The notes: generated by a model from the letters alone, not told the origin. DNA of 64,000 bases from Rosa chinensis (GCF_002994745.2 NC_037089.1:18756641-18820640), one strand, 5' to 3'. Counted from the first letter of the stretch, positions 1-11,733 are shown. Translations and numbers: made by a program.

Positions 1-1235
1 GCTGCTTCACGATTGACTCAAAATCCATCCCCCATGGAATCACCATTCCAACCACAACAAAGCCTGCCACATCGCAATTCTCCTGCGTCAACTTCTCAAT
101 TTTCGACAATTTCACAAACACAGCTCTGTTTAAACCCTGCTCTCTTCAACACTCCCCAGAATGAACAAGACACTGGGAACCCAGAATATATTGCCCAACA
201 ATCATGTGCGTGCACTGGCCCGCGTGACTACTAATGAGAAACTCTCAGAATATATAAAACCCAGGCTCAAAACGCTAGAAAGGATGTTACTACACCTGCC
301 AGAGCTTTCAAATTCCACCCATTCTACTTTTCAGTGGGTATTACCTTTCCATTCTTTGATTTTCAGCGTGAATATTTATCCTTCTACAATTAAGCACCAT
401 GCCAGTGGACTCCAGAGAGCTATAGGCTTGTTCTAGCCTTCGAGAGATTGGAACAATTGGTACAATATTGGCATGGGACTTAATGAATTCAGAGCCTTAT
501 TTCGTGTAACTTGTCAAACCACTCTTCTACAATACTTGCCCTTTCATGCTACTGGAAAATGGACTCTTCACCCATTCGTGGAGGCCGTTAAATCGGACAG
601 AGATTGGAGCCTTGATGTGGTTATCGTGTCTGGCAGATGGGAGGACCCTAACGACCAGTTCCCAGTTTCAATCGATTGGAGAGACATGAGAAAAATGAAG
701 ACGCTCTAAACAAAGTGGATGTGGTTTGTGTCGATTTGATTAACGCGTTTTATTCTATTCCGGAGAAGTTTCGAGCTCTAGAATGGGTTATTTATTAACC
801 CTCTTCATGACAAAGCATAGAAGTTGGGTAATTCCCTTTCAGAATATAGGGAATAATCCAATTGTTGCCAATAGCAATGAATTAAAGGATATTTATGATG
901 AATATACGGTGTCTCTGGGGAAGAAGTCCAAGGCGAAGAAAGCCGAAGGCAATGCAGGCATCGATCACGTACGTCTGAGGGGGTTAGGGAGAAACATCCA
1001 AAGAGAAACGCTGAAGCTCAAACCTCGGGTCAAGCAGCTAAGAAATCAAAAGGAGATCCCGGACATAACTCTGCTAGCCGGAGAACCAAACACGGGTACT
1101 TATCTCAACTCTGCAGCAATATCTTTTGTCTCTTGGGCACAACATGAAACAGGCGATTTTAGTTTTGACCGCCTCCCAGCATATTTCTCACTTCAACTTA
1201 ATTTCTCCTTGCAGGAACTCGATGTCAAAGCATAA
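1..1235 (+). pseudogene. Decayed coding remnant, probably transposon-derived
   Basis: I do not recognise this as a living gene. Between about 310 and 720 several reading-frame pieces follow one another: FYFSVGITFPFFDFQREYL, a TAA stop, then PCQWTPESYRLVLAFERLE, two more stops, and in another frame DWSLDVVIVSGRWEDP. This pattern (small hydrophobic block, PxxxxxxSYRLVLAFERL, then a WxxxVVxVSGxWE block) resembles gag-like or plant-transposon proteins common in plant genomes. A further open stretch at 783-1235 is lysine-rich and unassigned. The left end is cut by the window edge. The family call is inference from pattern only. Confidence 0.35.
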
Positions 1236-1859
1236 CTTCTTGAGCAGAGAATTGAAATCCCCATAGAAATTATGGAAATTCACTCACTTAATACAAAGAG
1301 TTTCTTAAAACACTAATTAAAAAAAACAAACAAAGTGCAGGAAAAATCAGTTTTAAAAGCATCTTATCGGGAAGAACAAACTAAAGCCAATGCAGTACCG
1401 TAGAATTTCCTCAATGCAGTAAAGAGAAATAAAACGTTACAGGCTTACAGCAGACATCGGCAACTCAGATAAAAGGGATAGAGAATACATCGTACATAGC
1501 CAACTGAGTAAAAGAATTCCGTCTCCGATGAATGATGATGTAGCCGGGGCAAGTATATATGTTTGTCAAACGAGGCAACCCTTCTTGGGCTTTTCCCGAT
1601 TTCACTCGATATGCTTCAGATTGCCATGAATTTGCAATTAGGTATTTACAATGTAAGTGAAAAGAAACAAAGGGAAAGTAAATATCTTGAAGATCACTCC
1701 AAAGAAGAAAATAAATGCATCTTGATAAGGATTTACCCTAATCTTTCTCCTACACTATCTAGAACTAGCAAGGTATTATATACATAAATATCCTTAAGGC
1801 ATTATATACTATGCCCTAACGCTCGAGTCCTTTCTCCCTAACTCTTTAGTTCTTCAAGC
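1236..1859. other. AT-rich intergenic stretch upstream of the RING-less gene
   Basis: I see no gene here. TATA-like sequence (TTATATACATAAATA) lies around 1775-1790, about 75 nt before the ATG at 1860. The last 60-70 bases before that ATG, including CTTTAGTTCT just upstream, are clearly related to the bases before the pseudogene start at 30882. The duplication that made the two copies therefore included the proximal promoter. Confidence 0.5.
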
Positions 1860-2309
1860 ATGACATCAATTATGGAGAGACACTACTATCGTAGCGATAT
1901 TCTGGCACATGAGATTGCACCCATGTATATGAACTTGTCCCACCTTAGCAATGAGCACGTCGATGTGCTTCCAATCCTAGTTAGGTTGTACAAATCAATC
2001 GAAAGCACGCTAATTTCAGACGATGCTGATGCTGGAGTTATTCATGAAGAAATAACAACTGAACTCGAAGCTAAGAAACTCATAAGAGTACCCCGTGCAG
2101 ATACCAATTTGTGTTCAATGCTGGTGATTGAGGTACTCAACGACATGAATGTCCCCGAAGATGAGCAGGAAACAATTCTTGGAAAAGTGAATCAGGCGTG
2201 CCCCAGAGATCATCATGAGCTTCCTGTTACTGTTATGGTGGATATATATGAGGTGACTTTGCAACGCCGGCGCAGAATGAGCCGTATCCCTGCAACTAGA
2301 TTTCGTTGA
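1860..2309 (+). CDS. RING-less paralog of the RING-H2 protein at 10877-11611
   Basis: Intronless frame of 149 codons. It aligns with the N-terminal and middle parts of the 244-aa RING-H2 protein: both carry a VLxxMxVPEDE block (here VLNDMNVPEDEQETI), a following VDI block and the IPA element before the RING linker. The frame ends right after IPATRF, where the longer protein runs on into its acidic linker and RING domain, so no zinc-binding residues remain. The damaged third copy stops at the homologous spot, so the short form existed before those two copies parted. TATA-like sequence lies upstream. It could be an expressed adaptor or competitor of the full-length E3, or a young pseudogene. 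The name rests on paralogy; no function is shown. Confidence 0.5.
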   Translation: MTSIMERHYYRSDILAHEIAPMYMNLSHLSNEHVDVLPILVRLYKSIESTLISDDADAGVIHEEITTELEAKKLIRVPRADTNLCSMLVIEVLNDMNVPEDEQETILGKVNQACPRDHHELPVTVMVDIYEVTLQRRRRMSRIPATRFR

Positions 2310-2395
2310 TGGAGCTATGTAAGTCTGAATTCAACAAGCTAGCTAGGGCATGTGAGGTTGACGGATCAAATGATATCTACACACATATGCTTAAA

Positions 2396-2806
2396 GAACA
2401 ATTTTTAGGTTCACCGCTAGGGTGAACGAGCATATTCACCCCCGTTGTCGATTAACATATTTTTACTTAATAAATTTATAATCTAACGGTCTATATCCTA
2501 AATCATCCTTTAAAGATCATCTCTGTAAAAAATAAATCGAATTGGATATCGTTTAATTATCTAATTGAATCAAACAAATGGATGGTTCTAACAACACTTA
2601 CTACTATTATGATAAACCGTCCATATATTTTATAGAATTTAATAACTAAAAAGTCTTCAATTTGATTGATTTTTTACAGAGCTAATCTTTGTATTACATT
2701 ATACAACATGAATGGTTAGATTAGAAAATTATAAAATTATTATGCATTAATCGCAAGAGATGGTGAACATACTCATTCACCCCAGGGGTGAACCTAAGAA
2801 TTGTTC
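2396..2806. mobile_element. 411-bp MITE with about 45-bp inverted ends
   Basis: The left end GAACAATTTTTAGGTTCACC is mirrored at the right end, where the reverse complement begins GAACAATTCTTAGGTTCACC. The match continues through a GGGTGAA-GAG-AT-TTCACC block for about 45 bp. CTTAAA flanks both sides (2390-2395 and 2807-2812), a candidate 6-bp target duplication. The interior is AT-rich and non-coding. The superfamily is not clear from the duplication length. Confidence 0.7.
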
Positions 2807-2812
2807 CTTAAA

Positions 2813-3160
2813 TAAAACTACCGTTCCTTAGTAATTTTCTTGGAATTCTTCCTTCAATTAATTTTTGTAACAAACGAAAGAACTTCTTTCGTTTAATTAT
2901 CTTGATGATTTTTTTTTTGTTGTTGTTGGGGTAAGAACTCTTCATGATGCATGCCAATGCTAATTTATTCTGGTACTGTTTGTGATCGTTAACATTAAGG
3001 TCGATTATATACAAGCTGCTAGTAGATTGACAGGATGCATGTTTAATTTTTTAGAGGACCTTCAGATATTCCCTCATGGGTCATAGTGCTGATTATTTTT
3101 TAAGAAATTAATAACATTGGGACCTCATCATCAAATATTTTTGAAGAAATTAATAACGTG
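2813..3160. other. AT-rich spacer, no gene seen
   Basis: A short open stretch on the reverse strand is lysine- and isoleucine-rich and looks like chance. An imperfect direct repeat with core GAAATTAATAA occurs twice just before the Copia A left LTR (about 3104 and 3146). Confidence 0.5.
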
Positions 3161-3165
3161 CATAT

Positions 3166-3383
3166 TGTTGTAGAGAAACTGAAATTGAGAGAAATTCGCT
3201 GTGTATTCTTATTGATAATAGGGGCCTCTTTATATAGAGGATTACAATGCATAGAATCTCAATCATACAAGAAAAGTAATTCTACATTGATTAGGATTCT
3301 AGATCATTCTAATTAAATCCTATTACCACTAGGTCAAGTAACCTAGAGTTTGGGCTAAACACAAATTAGGTTTTCCTTCAACA
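3166..3383 (-). repeat. Copia A 3' LTR (left copy)
   Basis: 218 bp, TGTTG...CAACA. Read on the reverse strand it starts TGTTGAAGGAAAA, like the LTRs of Copia B, and contains CTATATAGAG as a TATA candidate. The purine tract abuts it at 3384-3394. Confidence 0.9.
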
Positions 3384-4035
3384 CTCCCCCTTGTGTTGCC
3401 CAAACGCGGTGCTTCTCTCGTTGCCTCGTTAAAAACCTTGCCGAGTAACAAAAACCCAGTGAGACAAAAATAACCTCGGTCGAAGGGGAAAAAGAGCACA
3501 ACACACCCTTCACGATTCGAGACGAACATGTAAACATCTCCCCCTGATGTCTGCACCTCCCCCTGATGACTACGATCATGGGAGTTCAGATAATTTCCGC
3601 AAGCCAATTCTTGCCACATGTTTCTCGAACGTGGAATTGGGCAATGACTTAGTAAACAAGTCTGCCTCACTGTCCTCCGATTGAACCTAGTTCACTTTGA
3701 TCTCGAGGAGTGTCTGTTGTTGCTGATCATGCTTGGTGTTGTAGCTTTTGATGTAGTCTTGCCTCATTTGTTCAAAACAAGTAGCATTATCCTAAATGCT
3801 CGTAGGCTCATCTGTGGTAGACTTCAAACCACAATTGTTCGAACATGCGTAATTATGGATCCAATCCATATACATTCACGAACCACTTCGTGAAGAGCAA
3901 TGATCTCTGCATTGTTCGAAGATATAGCGACTAGGGTCTATTATGTAGACCTCCAAGATGTCACGGTCTTTTCCCATGGTGAACACTTAACCGGATTGGG
4001 AATGACCATTGTGTGGGTCAGAGAGATACCCAACA

Positions 4036-6800
4036 TCAGCAAAACCTTCCAAAACACATGTCGTTTTGGGATGGGGATAGAGAACGCAGGCCAGCGTTGG
4101 CGGCGTTTCTGGTGTGTGATGGGTCCGAATCCATCATCTCTTTGTAGGGATAGAACAAGCCCATATCATTCATACATCTCAAGTATCGAAAGATATCTTT
4201 TACACCAATCCAATGGCGTCGCGTTGGCGCAGAGCTATATCTAGCTAACAAGTTCATGGTAAATGAGATGTCCGGTCTTGTGCATTGAGCTAAGTACAAT
4301 AATGCGCCTATTGTACTTAACTAGGGCATTTCTGCCCCTAGCGCATCTTCGTCATCATCCTTCGAACGAAGAGGATCCTTTTCAGGATCAAGACTACGGA
4401 CGATCATGGGGGTGCTTGAAGGCTTGACCTTGTCAAAATGCCTAAGCATCTATCGATACGATGCTCAAGTTCCAAACCGAGACATAATCGTGTTCTCCCA
4501 AAATCCTTCATCTCATACTCGGATTTCAAGTGTTCAGCGGTTTCCCTTAACTCTTTAAGGGCTTCTAATGAAGATCATGTCCAACATGAACCGCAATAGA
4601 ATCCAAAACTTTTCATAGAAACGCGTGGGCATATCCCTTCCCAATCAAGTAGTCACTTTAGTGAGCGTTTCAACCTCTTTGTAAACGCGCTCCGTGGTCT
4701 AGAGCCACTTGACTTGGATAAATGAAGTTCACCATGAACCTTCATGTATATTCCGTATCTAGATCCCTATAGAGATACGTAGTGACCATATTTGTAAGCT
4801 GCATGTTTAGTTATTCGGAAACTACCAAACTGACAAGGTAGTGGAGTGCAGTGACATCCATTACGAGAGAATATGTCTCATCGTAGTCGATTCCAGGGCG
4901 TTTTGTGAGAAGCCTTGCGCCATAAGGCGAGATTACCATCTCTTTTTCTCACTACGCTTTCTAACGAAGACCCCATTAGTCAACAGGTTTTATATTAGGA
5001 GGTGTTGGCATCTCTAGCTCGAAAACCTTCCTCTTCGTTAGAGAATCCATCTTATCCAGGATCGCATCTTTCCATTTAGGCCAAATTTCTCTACGTTGGC
5101 ATTCATTCATCAACGGAGCGTGGTTCGATATCATCTAACTCAAAGACTCATGCGCAACAAAATACGCAACTACATCATCAATTCTGATGGAGTTTCTATC
5201 CCACGTCTCATGTATACTAGTGTAAGTTTCATAGAGCTCTATATTCTCAGGAATAGGTTCTAACGTTGAGGCGTCCCCCAACGATAACCGTAACCCGGAA
5301 GATTCTCATGAGACGGATTTTGAGTGTCGATGATTCAAGGATTGGTTTGTGCCAATGTATCCTTCGAACCCACGGGCCTCCCACGCATCCTAGCTGGGGC
5401 CATGGCCTGTAACGCCAGAGTGCCACTCTCTTTGGCGTTGGCGCCATACCCACCTCCGTGTGCGGTGGCGCTACGTCCTTTCGTAGGGACGTCCTTCCTT
5501 GCAGGTTTGTTTGCAGCATATTTGTGTGATCTCGTCACTTTAACAGGGATCGAGATGAGACATAGTGGGGACAGGCCACGACAATTCCTGTCGTTCCTGT
5601 TGAACATCTGTGTTCTTATCTCCCCCGAACGACGGGAAGACTGTCTCATCAAAGTGACAACCCGCTAATCTAGCGGTAAAGAGATCGCCTTGCAAGGGCA
5701 TTAAGTGGCGGACGATTGTTGGAGTCTCAAATCCAACGTAGTTGCCCATTCGTCTGTAAGGACCCATCATAGAGCGCTGTGGCGGCGCAATTGGCACAAA
5801 AATGGCTCACTCAAATGTGCGTAAGTACAAAAGACGTGTACCCAGTCACTAGCTGTAACGCATAGGTACATTGAGTGGCATTAGGTCGTAGACGAATTAG
5901 CATAGCTGCATGCGATATTGCATCACCCCAAGCGGATGTAAGAAGATTGGTGCGCATTACCAATGTTCAGACTACCATCGTAGTCGTTTCCGTGAGACCA
6001 TTTGGGTGTGTTCAGGGGAATATAATGTCCAACATTAGTCCCAATGCAATAACCATCGAAAGTCTTCGATGTAAACTCTCTAGCATAGTCAAATCCAATT
6101 GACTAAATAGGATGATTTGGGGAGTGAGCCCATTGTTGTATGATATGTGCTAGGAGTGTAGCATAAGCAGCATTACAAGTGGACAATGGCACAACACGTG
6201 ACCAGTGTGTTTGCGTGTCAACCAACATCATGAGATATTTAAACGTCCGCAAGTTGGTTGAATCAATCCACAAAATCCCTACGGATTCTTTGTAAGAACA
6301 GAATGAGTAATGTCATATCCTTTGCATAGGACGGTCTCAGTCCTAATTTCCCTAAGGAACAGGCTTAGTAAAAGATGTCCGTGTGAAGTCTTTTTGTAGA
6401 CGGATCATCATATCATGACCAGGATGACCTATCCTGTCGTGACAAAGCCAATATGTGTCTAAGTCTAAGAGATCTTCTCTCATAACTTTATTGGATTTAA
6501 TAGCTCGAATAGTGACATAAAGTCCACTAGAGCGACACATAAACTTCTCTAAGATGCGTCTTTGTTCGCAATCATTAGAGGTAATGCAAAGGAACTCATT
6601 TCCGTTCTCTACATGCATTTTCGCATGGAATTCGTTGGCTATTCATAGGGTACTATTTGCCCCAAGAGCGTAGAGAGTTTCTGTGACAACTGTAATCAAG
6701 GTGCCATTTGGCAAGTGGAACTTGGGCTATTCCATGTCCTTGAATTAATACTGATGGCCCAGCCATCGTAGTCACAAAGTCATATGCTCAGAATCAAAAT
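4036..6800 (-). pseudogene. Broken pol region of Copia A
   Basis: Pieces of a Copia polyprotein on the reverse strand in several frames. 6352-6618 is gag-pre-integrase (CHDRIGHPGHDMMIRLQKD). 5540-5797 is integrase C-terminal region (YVGFETPTIV and FHFDETVFPS-like text). 5335-5652 is the basic linker before RT (RMRGRPVGSKD). RT remnants lie at about 4300-5200, and 4036-4299 has the RNase H-proximal LAQCTRPDISFTMNLLARYS block. The integrase core with its acidic triad is not readable as one piece and seems deleted between about 5800 and 6350. There are many stops and frameshifts, so the copy is dead. Confidence 0.8.
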
Positions 6801-6935
6801 TGAGTCATAATGAAAAGAACTCGAAATTTTATTCATAAGCCAACGGAATACATCATTGTTTCTATGATCAAAGAAAATCTAATCCAATAAAAAGTAATAT
6901 GGCAATCGCCTACAACTCTTGGAAAATAAAAAGAC

Positions 6936-7166
6936 TTAATCAAAATCGCCAGTTTCTGGGTCTTGATCCTTGTAGTCTTCCACCCTTAGATCTAGATCGC
7001 CATCTTGATCTTCTTGTGCCATGTAATTTGCTTCCCTTGCTTCACGATACGTCTTGTATGCGTTTGCAACATTCTGGGGTGCGGTACATGATTTGGCCCA
7101 ATGTTCAGTTGATCCACATCGAAAACAAACATCATTATGGTCAGGCTCCCTTGATCGAGGCGCCAT
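6936..7166 (-). pseudogene. Zinc-knuckle end of Copia A gag
   Basis: Reverse-strand frame holding CFRCGSTEHWAKSC, a CX2CX4HX4C zinc knuckle of retroelement nucleocapsid type, followed by an acidic tail. It overlaps the gag N-part at 7187-8026 in a different frame, so a frameshift near 7190 separates the two parts of gag. Confidence 0.8.
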
Positions 7167-7186
7167 TGGGGCGCGATTTGGACGAC

Positions 7187-8026
7187 CTATCCTCTTGGTG
7201 GCGTTACCACCATGGTCGGAGGCTCCGCCTCTCTCTCTCTCTTCACACGTTGACCTCCACGGTTCCGTGCACGCCTCTCTTGGCGATTTCCTTCCTCTTT
7301 AGGGCGAATATATGGACCAGAATGTCCAGAATTGTCCCTATCCTTAGGGTTTCGCTCCTTGCGTCCTCCATTGGGGGCGCGACTATAGTTAGACTCCGGA
7401 ATAGGCTTAGTTCCCACGGGTCTAGCATTATAGTTCTTCACAAGGATATTATCGTGCTTTTCAGCTACGTTCATGGCGCCAATGAGCTCATGAAACCTTG
7501 TGATACGTCCTGCATTTACATCAATCCGATAATTCTTTGAAATCATCAGTGCAGAGACGGGGAAGGTAGAGAGAGTCTTCTCGATCAACATCGTATCAAT
7601 TATGGCTTGGCCACAAAACTCCATCAGAGACTTGATACGAAGAGCTTCCGAGTTATAATCAAGCACAGACTTGAAATCACAAAAGCGGAGGCTATGCCAT
7701 CGCACTTCTAAATCAGGAAGCAGGGAGTCACGAACGTTGCCAAATCGCTGCTCAAGTTCTACCCATAGCTTTCTTGGGTCTTCCTCGTTGAGGTATTCAT
7801 TTTGGAGCGCGTCATTCATGTGCCTTGTCATGAGAATTATGGCTTTAGCTTGTTTTGCTTCGAAAGCAGTAGCTTGCTCAATGGAGAGCACGTTCTGACC
7901 AGGCTCTTGGATGGCTCCCAGAAGTCCATCAGCCTTAAGATGTTGGCGCACATCTTGGACCCACCTATGGTATCCTGCGCCAGTTGTTTCTAGTGGAACG
8001 AAGTTCAACTTGTTCAGGTTACTCAT
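7187..8026 (-). pseudogene. Copia A gag, N-terminal and middle part
   Basis: About 280 codons on the reverse strand. I prefer the start at 8026 (MSNLNKLNFVPLETTG) over the in-frame ATG 15 nt upstream, because the family N-terminus begins with this block. It carries the Copia gag pattern: FVPLETTGAGYHRWVQDV at the N-terminus, then EDPRKLWVELEQRFG, then FKSVLDYNSEALRIKSLMEF. The C-terminal part is basic (RNRGGQRVKRER) and runs out of frame just before the zinc knuckle. It would form the virus-like particle coat of the element. It is long and nearly intact, but pol is destroyed. Confidence 0.82.
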
Positions 8027-9049
8027 CCTGAAAAACAACACAAGATTAGGGTTAGTTTCTGAGCGAAAAGGCTACCACGAAAAACTATTAAATCTCTGAG
8101 CGTAGTCGCTTCCAAGAATTAGGAATTTTCTGAGCGTAGTCGCTTCTAAGAAAATCCAATTCCAAGAGGGATTTTGGATTAGATCGAAACAACGATATAT
8201 GTGGTCGATCGTTTTCTTCTCAACAAACTCTAAGTTTGGAGGACTCTACAAGCTCCAAGCTTGGAGTGAGCACGAACCCCCACAGTTCGGCTATTGGTCT
8301 CCCCTATGAAGAAGAAAGGGGGTAGAAGAAGGGATGTTGGAAGTCCCCGAGAAAAGAAGAAGAAATTGAAATAAAACTTCAAAAACGGGAACTTTTAGAA
8401 AAGTTTACTTTAAAAGATGGTCGGAAAAGTCGTCGCCGGAAAGTTACTGTAGCTGCCGGAAAAGTCACTGGAAGTGGCCGGAAAAGTGGCCGGAAAGTGG
8501 CCGGAAAAGTGTTGACCGGTCGTTGACGTGGCAGGTCCGGCGCTGACGTGGCAGATCTGTTTGCGGCTTGGCGTCTTGGTAGCTCGGCGGCTTGGCGGCT
8601 TGGGCTTCAAGTTGCTGGGCCAAGAGCATAGGCTTCTGGGGCTTGAGCTGATCGCAGCTGGGCCTAGGGTTGACCGAAAGTGGGTTCGGTTGACTGAAGC
8701 ACAGATAGAAGATGCAGGCGGTGGTTCAGCGGCTCCGGTGGTTCAGGCGGCCGGTTCACGAGGTTCTAGGCCGGTTCCGATCATGATTTTTTGTCTCCGG
8801 TGATTTGAGATGCTGCTGCAGCTGCTGGTGAATTTTGGTGGCAGTTGACAGGGAGGAAAGCTTCGAACCGGGGAGAGAGGGTATGGATATTTCTGGGGGC
8901 CGGTTCGGATATTTTCCGGCCGGTTCTGGGGTCTTCGTCGCCGGTTCTGGGCTCCTGGGGGTGAGAGCTTCAAGGTGGGAGGCGGAGGTTCCGGGGGTTT
9001 GGAGGCTACGAATATTAGGTATCAGGGTTAGTGCTTCGTGCTGATAACG
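8027..9049 (-). other. Untranslated leader of Copia A
   Basis: About 1 kb between the 5' LTR and gag. Near gag there are two copies of a short repeat with core CTGAGCGTAGTCGCTTC (8096-8150). Around 8455-8515 there are tandem units of about 12 bp (GGCCGGAAAAGT and variants). From 8405 to 8980 the sequence is GC-rich and open in several frames on both strands, unlike the surroundings. Copia B has a different GC-rich block in the same place. Confidence 0.6.
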
Positions 9050-9267
9050 TGTTGTAGAGAAACTGAAATTGAGAGAAATTCGCTGTGTATTCTCATTGAT
9101 AATAGGGGCCTCTTTATATAGAGGATTACAATGCATAGAATCTCAATCATATAAGGAAAGTAATTCTACATTGATTAGGATTCTAGATCCTTCTAATTAA
9201 ATTCTATTACCACTAGGTCAAGTAACCTAGAGTTTGGGCTAAACACAAATTAGGTTTTCCTTCAACA
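9050..9267 (-). repeat. Copia A 5' LTR (right copy)
   Basis: 218 bp, same boundaries as the left copy, differing at about five positions. The primer-site-like GTTATCAGCACGA lies directly next to it on the internal side. Confidence 0.9.
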
Positions 9268-9318
9268 CATATTAAGAATACTTTTAAATCCTACAAAAAC
9301 AAACAAAATATATATATA

Positions 9319-9728
9319 ACTTTGCTCAGGTGCGGATATCCGCACCTAAGAAAAAAAGGTACGGATTTCCAGTTTTGATCCACTTTTCGATCATATTTTT
9401 ACATCTTAACCGTTCAGTTTTTAGGTACTAATGTACAGATAACCTCTGCAAAATTTCAGCCAAATTGGTGATCGTTAAGGCATTAAAAACTGCAATTTAC
9501 ACGAACGAACCGAATCTGCCGAACCGGAACCTTTCGTGTACATTGTTGTAAATTGCAGTTTTGGATGCCTTAACGATCACCAATTTGGCTGAAATTTTGC
9601 AGAGGTGATCTATACATTAGGACCTAAAAACTGAACGGTTAAGATGTGAAAATATGATCAAAAAGTGGGTCAAAACCTAAAATCCGTACCTAAGAAAAAC
9701 TGCGGACGTCCGCGGTGGAGAAGCACTG
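9319..9728. mobile_element. Foldback element of about 410 bp inside a TA repeat
   Basis: The two halves are inverted copies: ATCTTAACCGTTCAGTTTTT and a CAAATTGGTGATCGTTAAGG block on the left come back reverse-complemented on the right, with the turn near 9505-9540. Ends carry CTCAGGTGCGGATATCCGC (left) and GCGGACGTCCGC (right). TA repeats flank both sides. A close relative is at 36778-37185 and more distant ones at 49642-51143, one with a clear 10-bp TSD. Confidence 0.75.
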
Positions 9729-9784
9729 TATATATATATATTGTTACATTACATTATAGTGCTAAAATATCTTTTCAACCCAAA

Positions 9785-10544
9785 TTTTTTTTTTTGAATC
9801 AAGGCAAAAGTCAATATATTGATCACAAATCAGAATGAGCATGACATACCCTCATGCTACCAATTAGGGGTAGGCAAGAAGTTGTGCTAGTACCCACAAT
9901 GGTACGTAGAAACTATGACACTCATTTGACATTAAATACATTGAAATAACATGAATCTTCATTCGGTACTACTCTAGAAGATTAGCTAAAAGCACAACAA
10001 AGTGCATAGCTCTTTAACAAAAAGAGAATTATTGAAAATAGACTATCTATTAACCCAGGGCTCCCAAAACAAAAGGAGTTAAAAGCTAAATATAAGCCCA
10101 AAGCCCAAAGAACGGCTAAAACCCTAGACCCAACACACTTGGTCCAACCTAGACCCTTCTCCTCCTTATGCAAAGAAGCCACACCCCGACCACCGCTGCC
10201 GCCACAATCAGCTGCAGGCAAACCCGCCACCTGCAACTCACCGCAAGTCGATCAACGCCGCCATGAATCAAGGACACCAAGAAGACTCGCGAAGCCACAT
10301 CGAGAAAAACCCGACCCCACTCATGCCTTGAATCGGTGCTCATGGCTGCCCCGCCATAGAGCAATCTGGGAAAACCACGCCAAACCAAACCTGTCAAATC
10401 CACAGGCACAACAATCCAAAGGATCAAGTACTATATTTCGTTCATCACCTGTCCGGCAGCATCACGATGTTGGTGAAGTGACATCGGATCACCACCGGAT
10501 GAGAACGAGGTTGCAGAAGTCGGCGGCTTCTTTAAGGTTTTCTC

Positions 10545-10619
<75 letters not shown>

Positions 10620-10620
10620 C
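9785..10620 (-). mobile_element. Non-LTR retroposon remnant (3' end with poly-A, reverse strand)
   Basis: Read on the reverse strand it ends ATTGACTTTTGCCTTGATTC followed by poly-A (poly-T at 9785-9795). The same kind of 3' end occurs at 14382 and, with CTATTC before the A-run, at 53112. Upstream is GC-rich sequence starting with a CT repeat. No ORF1 or RT domain is recognisable, so it is a non-autonomous or decayed LINE-type copy. The 5' limit is uncertain; a TTTTCAA on both sides is only a weak TSD candidate. Confidence 0.5.
10546..10618. repeat. (GA)n microsatellite, about 73 bp
   Basis: An uninterrupted GA dinucleotide run, about 220 bases before the TATA box of the RING-H2 gene. GA tracts are common in plant 5' regions. 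Here it may simply belong to the 5' end of the retroposon. Confidence 0.95.
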
Positions 10621-10837
10621 CAATTTTTTTCAAGGGAAAAATTTATTTAATCCTTCTTTCTATAGAAAGCACTAATTAAGGAGGAGTTAATTAAGGAAAA
10701 GTACAGTGGTGGACTTTCGGAAATTATAATCTCGTGTTAGTTTGTTACCAATAGTTTCTGACGGAGTAGAAATCATTATTTCAGTTGGAATCGAAATCCT
10801 TCTCCAACTCGGTTTAGGTCCACTTATGTGGAGTGTG

Positions 10838-10850
10838 TATATATATATAA
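10838..10850 (+). promoter_or_regulatory. TATA box of the RING-H2 gene
   Basis: TATATATATATAA lies about 27-38 nt before the ATG at 10877. This implies a very short 5' leader, or use of the upstream part of the AT run. Confidence 0.5.
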
Positions 10851-10876
10851 ACCACCCTCATTCAATTATCTAATTA

Positions 10877-11611
10877 TTGCTAAGCTCAAGCATGTTAGTC
10901 GAAAATTACTATATCAGTCGTGTACGACAAACTAGGCAACCCTTGATCAACAATATTCAGTCCCAACTTCCACAAGACGCAGTTCTACCCATCAAATTCA
11001 AACTCTACAACTTATCAATAAGCGGTTGGGACTCGGAAGATAATGATGTCCCAATGATAGTTATTCCAAATCCAAAAGTTTTAAGAGCTCAAGAAACCAT
11101 TACAGAGGTCTCTCGTGCCGAGCTATTGTCTGATAGGAGTGCATCCACCGTGCTCATGTATGAGGTTCTTTCGCGGATGGATGTCCCAGAAGATGAGCGA
11201 ACAGTCATCATAGAAAACATATTTCAGGTGCTCGAATCGGCCAATACCATGCTGCCTATCTGTGTGGACATCAAACGTGTTACTTGCCGACTTCAATATA
11301 TGAGGGATCGATCCGATCAGATGATTCCGAGGGTTACAAATGAATCCATGGATACATATGAGGTCAGGCCTATTCCTGCAGCTAAATCATTCATTAAAGA
11401 TTTGGAGAGAGTGGGCCTTGATGATTCGGAAGATGTAAAAGAGTCGTGTGTTATTTGTATGGAGTGTTTTGAGGGTGGCGTTCAAGCTATTCGCCTGCCA
11501 TGTTCACACATTTTCCATGAAAATTGCAGTGTCCAGTGGCTAATGACCAGTCACTTGTGTCCTTTGTGCCGATACCCAATGCCTTGTGAAGAAGATTTGC
11601 TTGGACATTGA
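10877..11611 (+). CDS. RING-H2 finger protein, putative E3 ubiquitin ligase
   Basis: Intronless frame of 244 codons. Residues 191-231 form a complete RING-H2 finger: CVIC, then C209, H211, H214, C217, and CPLC at 228-231, with the spacing CX2CX14CX1HX2HX2CX10CX2C. Trp221 (SVQWL) sits where E2-binding RINGs usually have it. In known RING-H2 proteins such a finger recruits a ubiquitin-loaded E2, so an E3 role is expected; substrate and location are unknown. The N-terminal 180 residues are family-specific and shared with the copies at 1860 and 30882. No signal peptide or membrane segment is seen, unlike ATL-type RING-H2 proteins. It appears intact, lying between a retroposon end and a Harbinger element. 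Confidence 0.85.
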   Translation: MLSSSMLVENYYISRVRQTRQPLINNIQSQLPQDAVLPIKFKLYNLSISGWDSEDNDVPMIVIPNPKVLRAQETITEVSRAELLSDRSASTVLMYEVLSRMDVPEDERTVIIENIFQVLESANTMLPICVDIKRVTCRLQYMRDRSDQMIPRVTNESMDTYEVRPIPAAKSFIKDLERVGLDDSEDVKESCVICMECFEGGVQAIRLPCSHIFHENCSVQWLMTSHLCPLCRYPMPCEEDLLGH

Positions 11612-11733
11612 TATTTTTGTATAGGTTATAAATCGCTGTTATCTTCCATCAAAGAATACTGCAAATCAAAATCAATATATATCCATTGATCGCTGGTTTG
11701 CTCTTACTTCCTAGCTTTCTTGTAATAAATTTA

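Larger units (their letters stand above)
3166..9267 (-). mobile_element. Copia-type LTR retrotransposon, reverse orientation (Copia A)
   Basis: Two 218-bp LTRs (3166-3383 and 9050-9267) begin TG and end CA, and the unit is flanked by CATAT at 3161-3165 and 9268-9272. Read on the reverse strand, a tRNA-primer-site-like GTTATCAGCACGA follows the 5' LTR, and a purine tract (ACAAGGGGGAG) sits directly before the 3' LTR at 3384-3394. Domain order on the reverse strand is gag, zinc knuckle, gag-pre-integrase, integrase C-part, reverse transcriptase, RNase H, which is Copia order. The LTRs differ at about 5 of 218 positions by eye. All protein frames are broken, so it is not autonomous. Gag and pol resemble Copia B; an Ivana/Oryco-like lineage is a tentative guess. 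Confidence 0.92.

Noticed and set aside
10139..10675. 178-codon forward open stretch before the RING-H2 gene
   Set aside because: Its C-terminal part is a run of Arg-Glu from the GA repeat, and the rest is antisense to a retroposon leader; no domain is seen.
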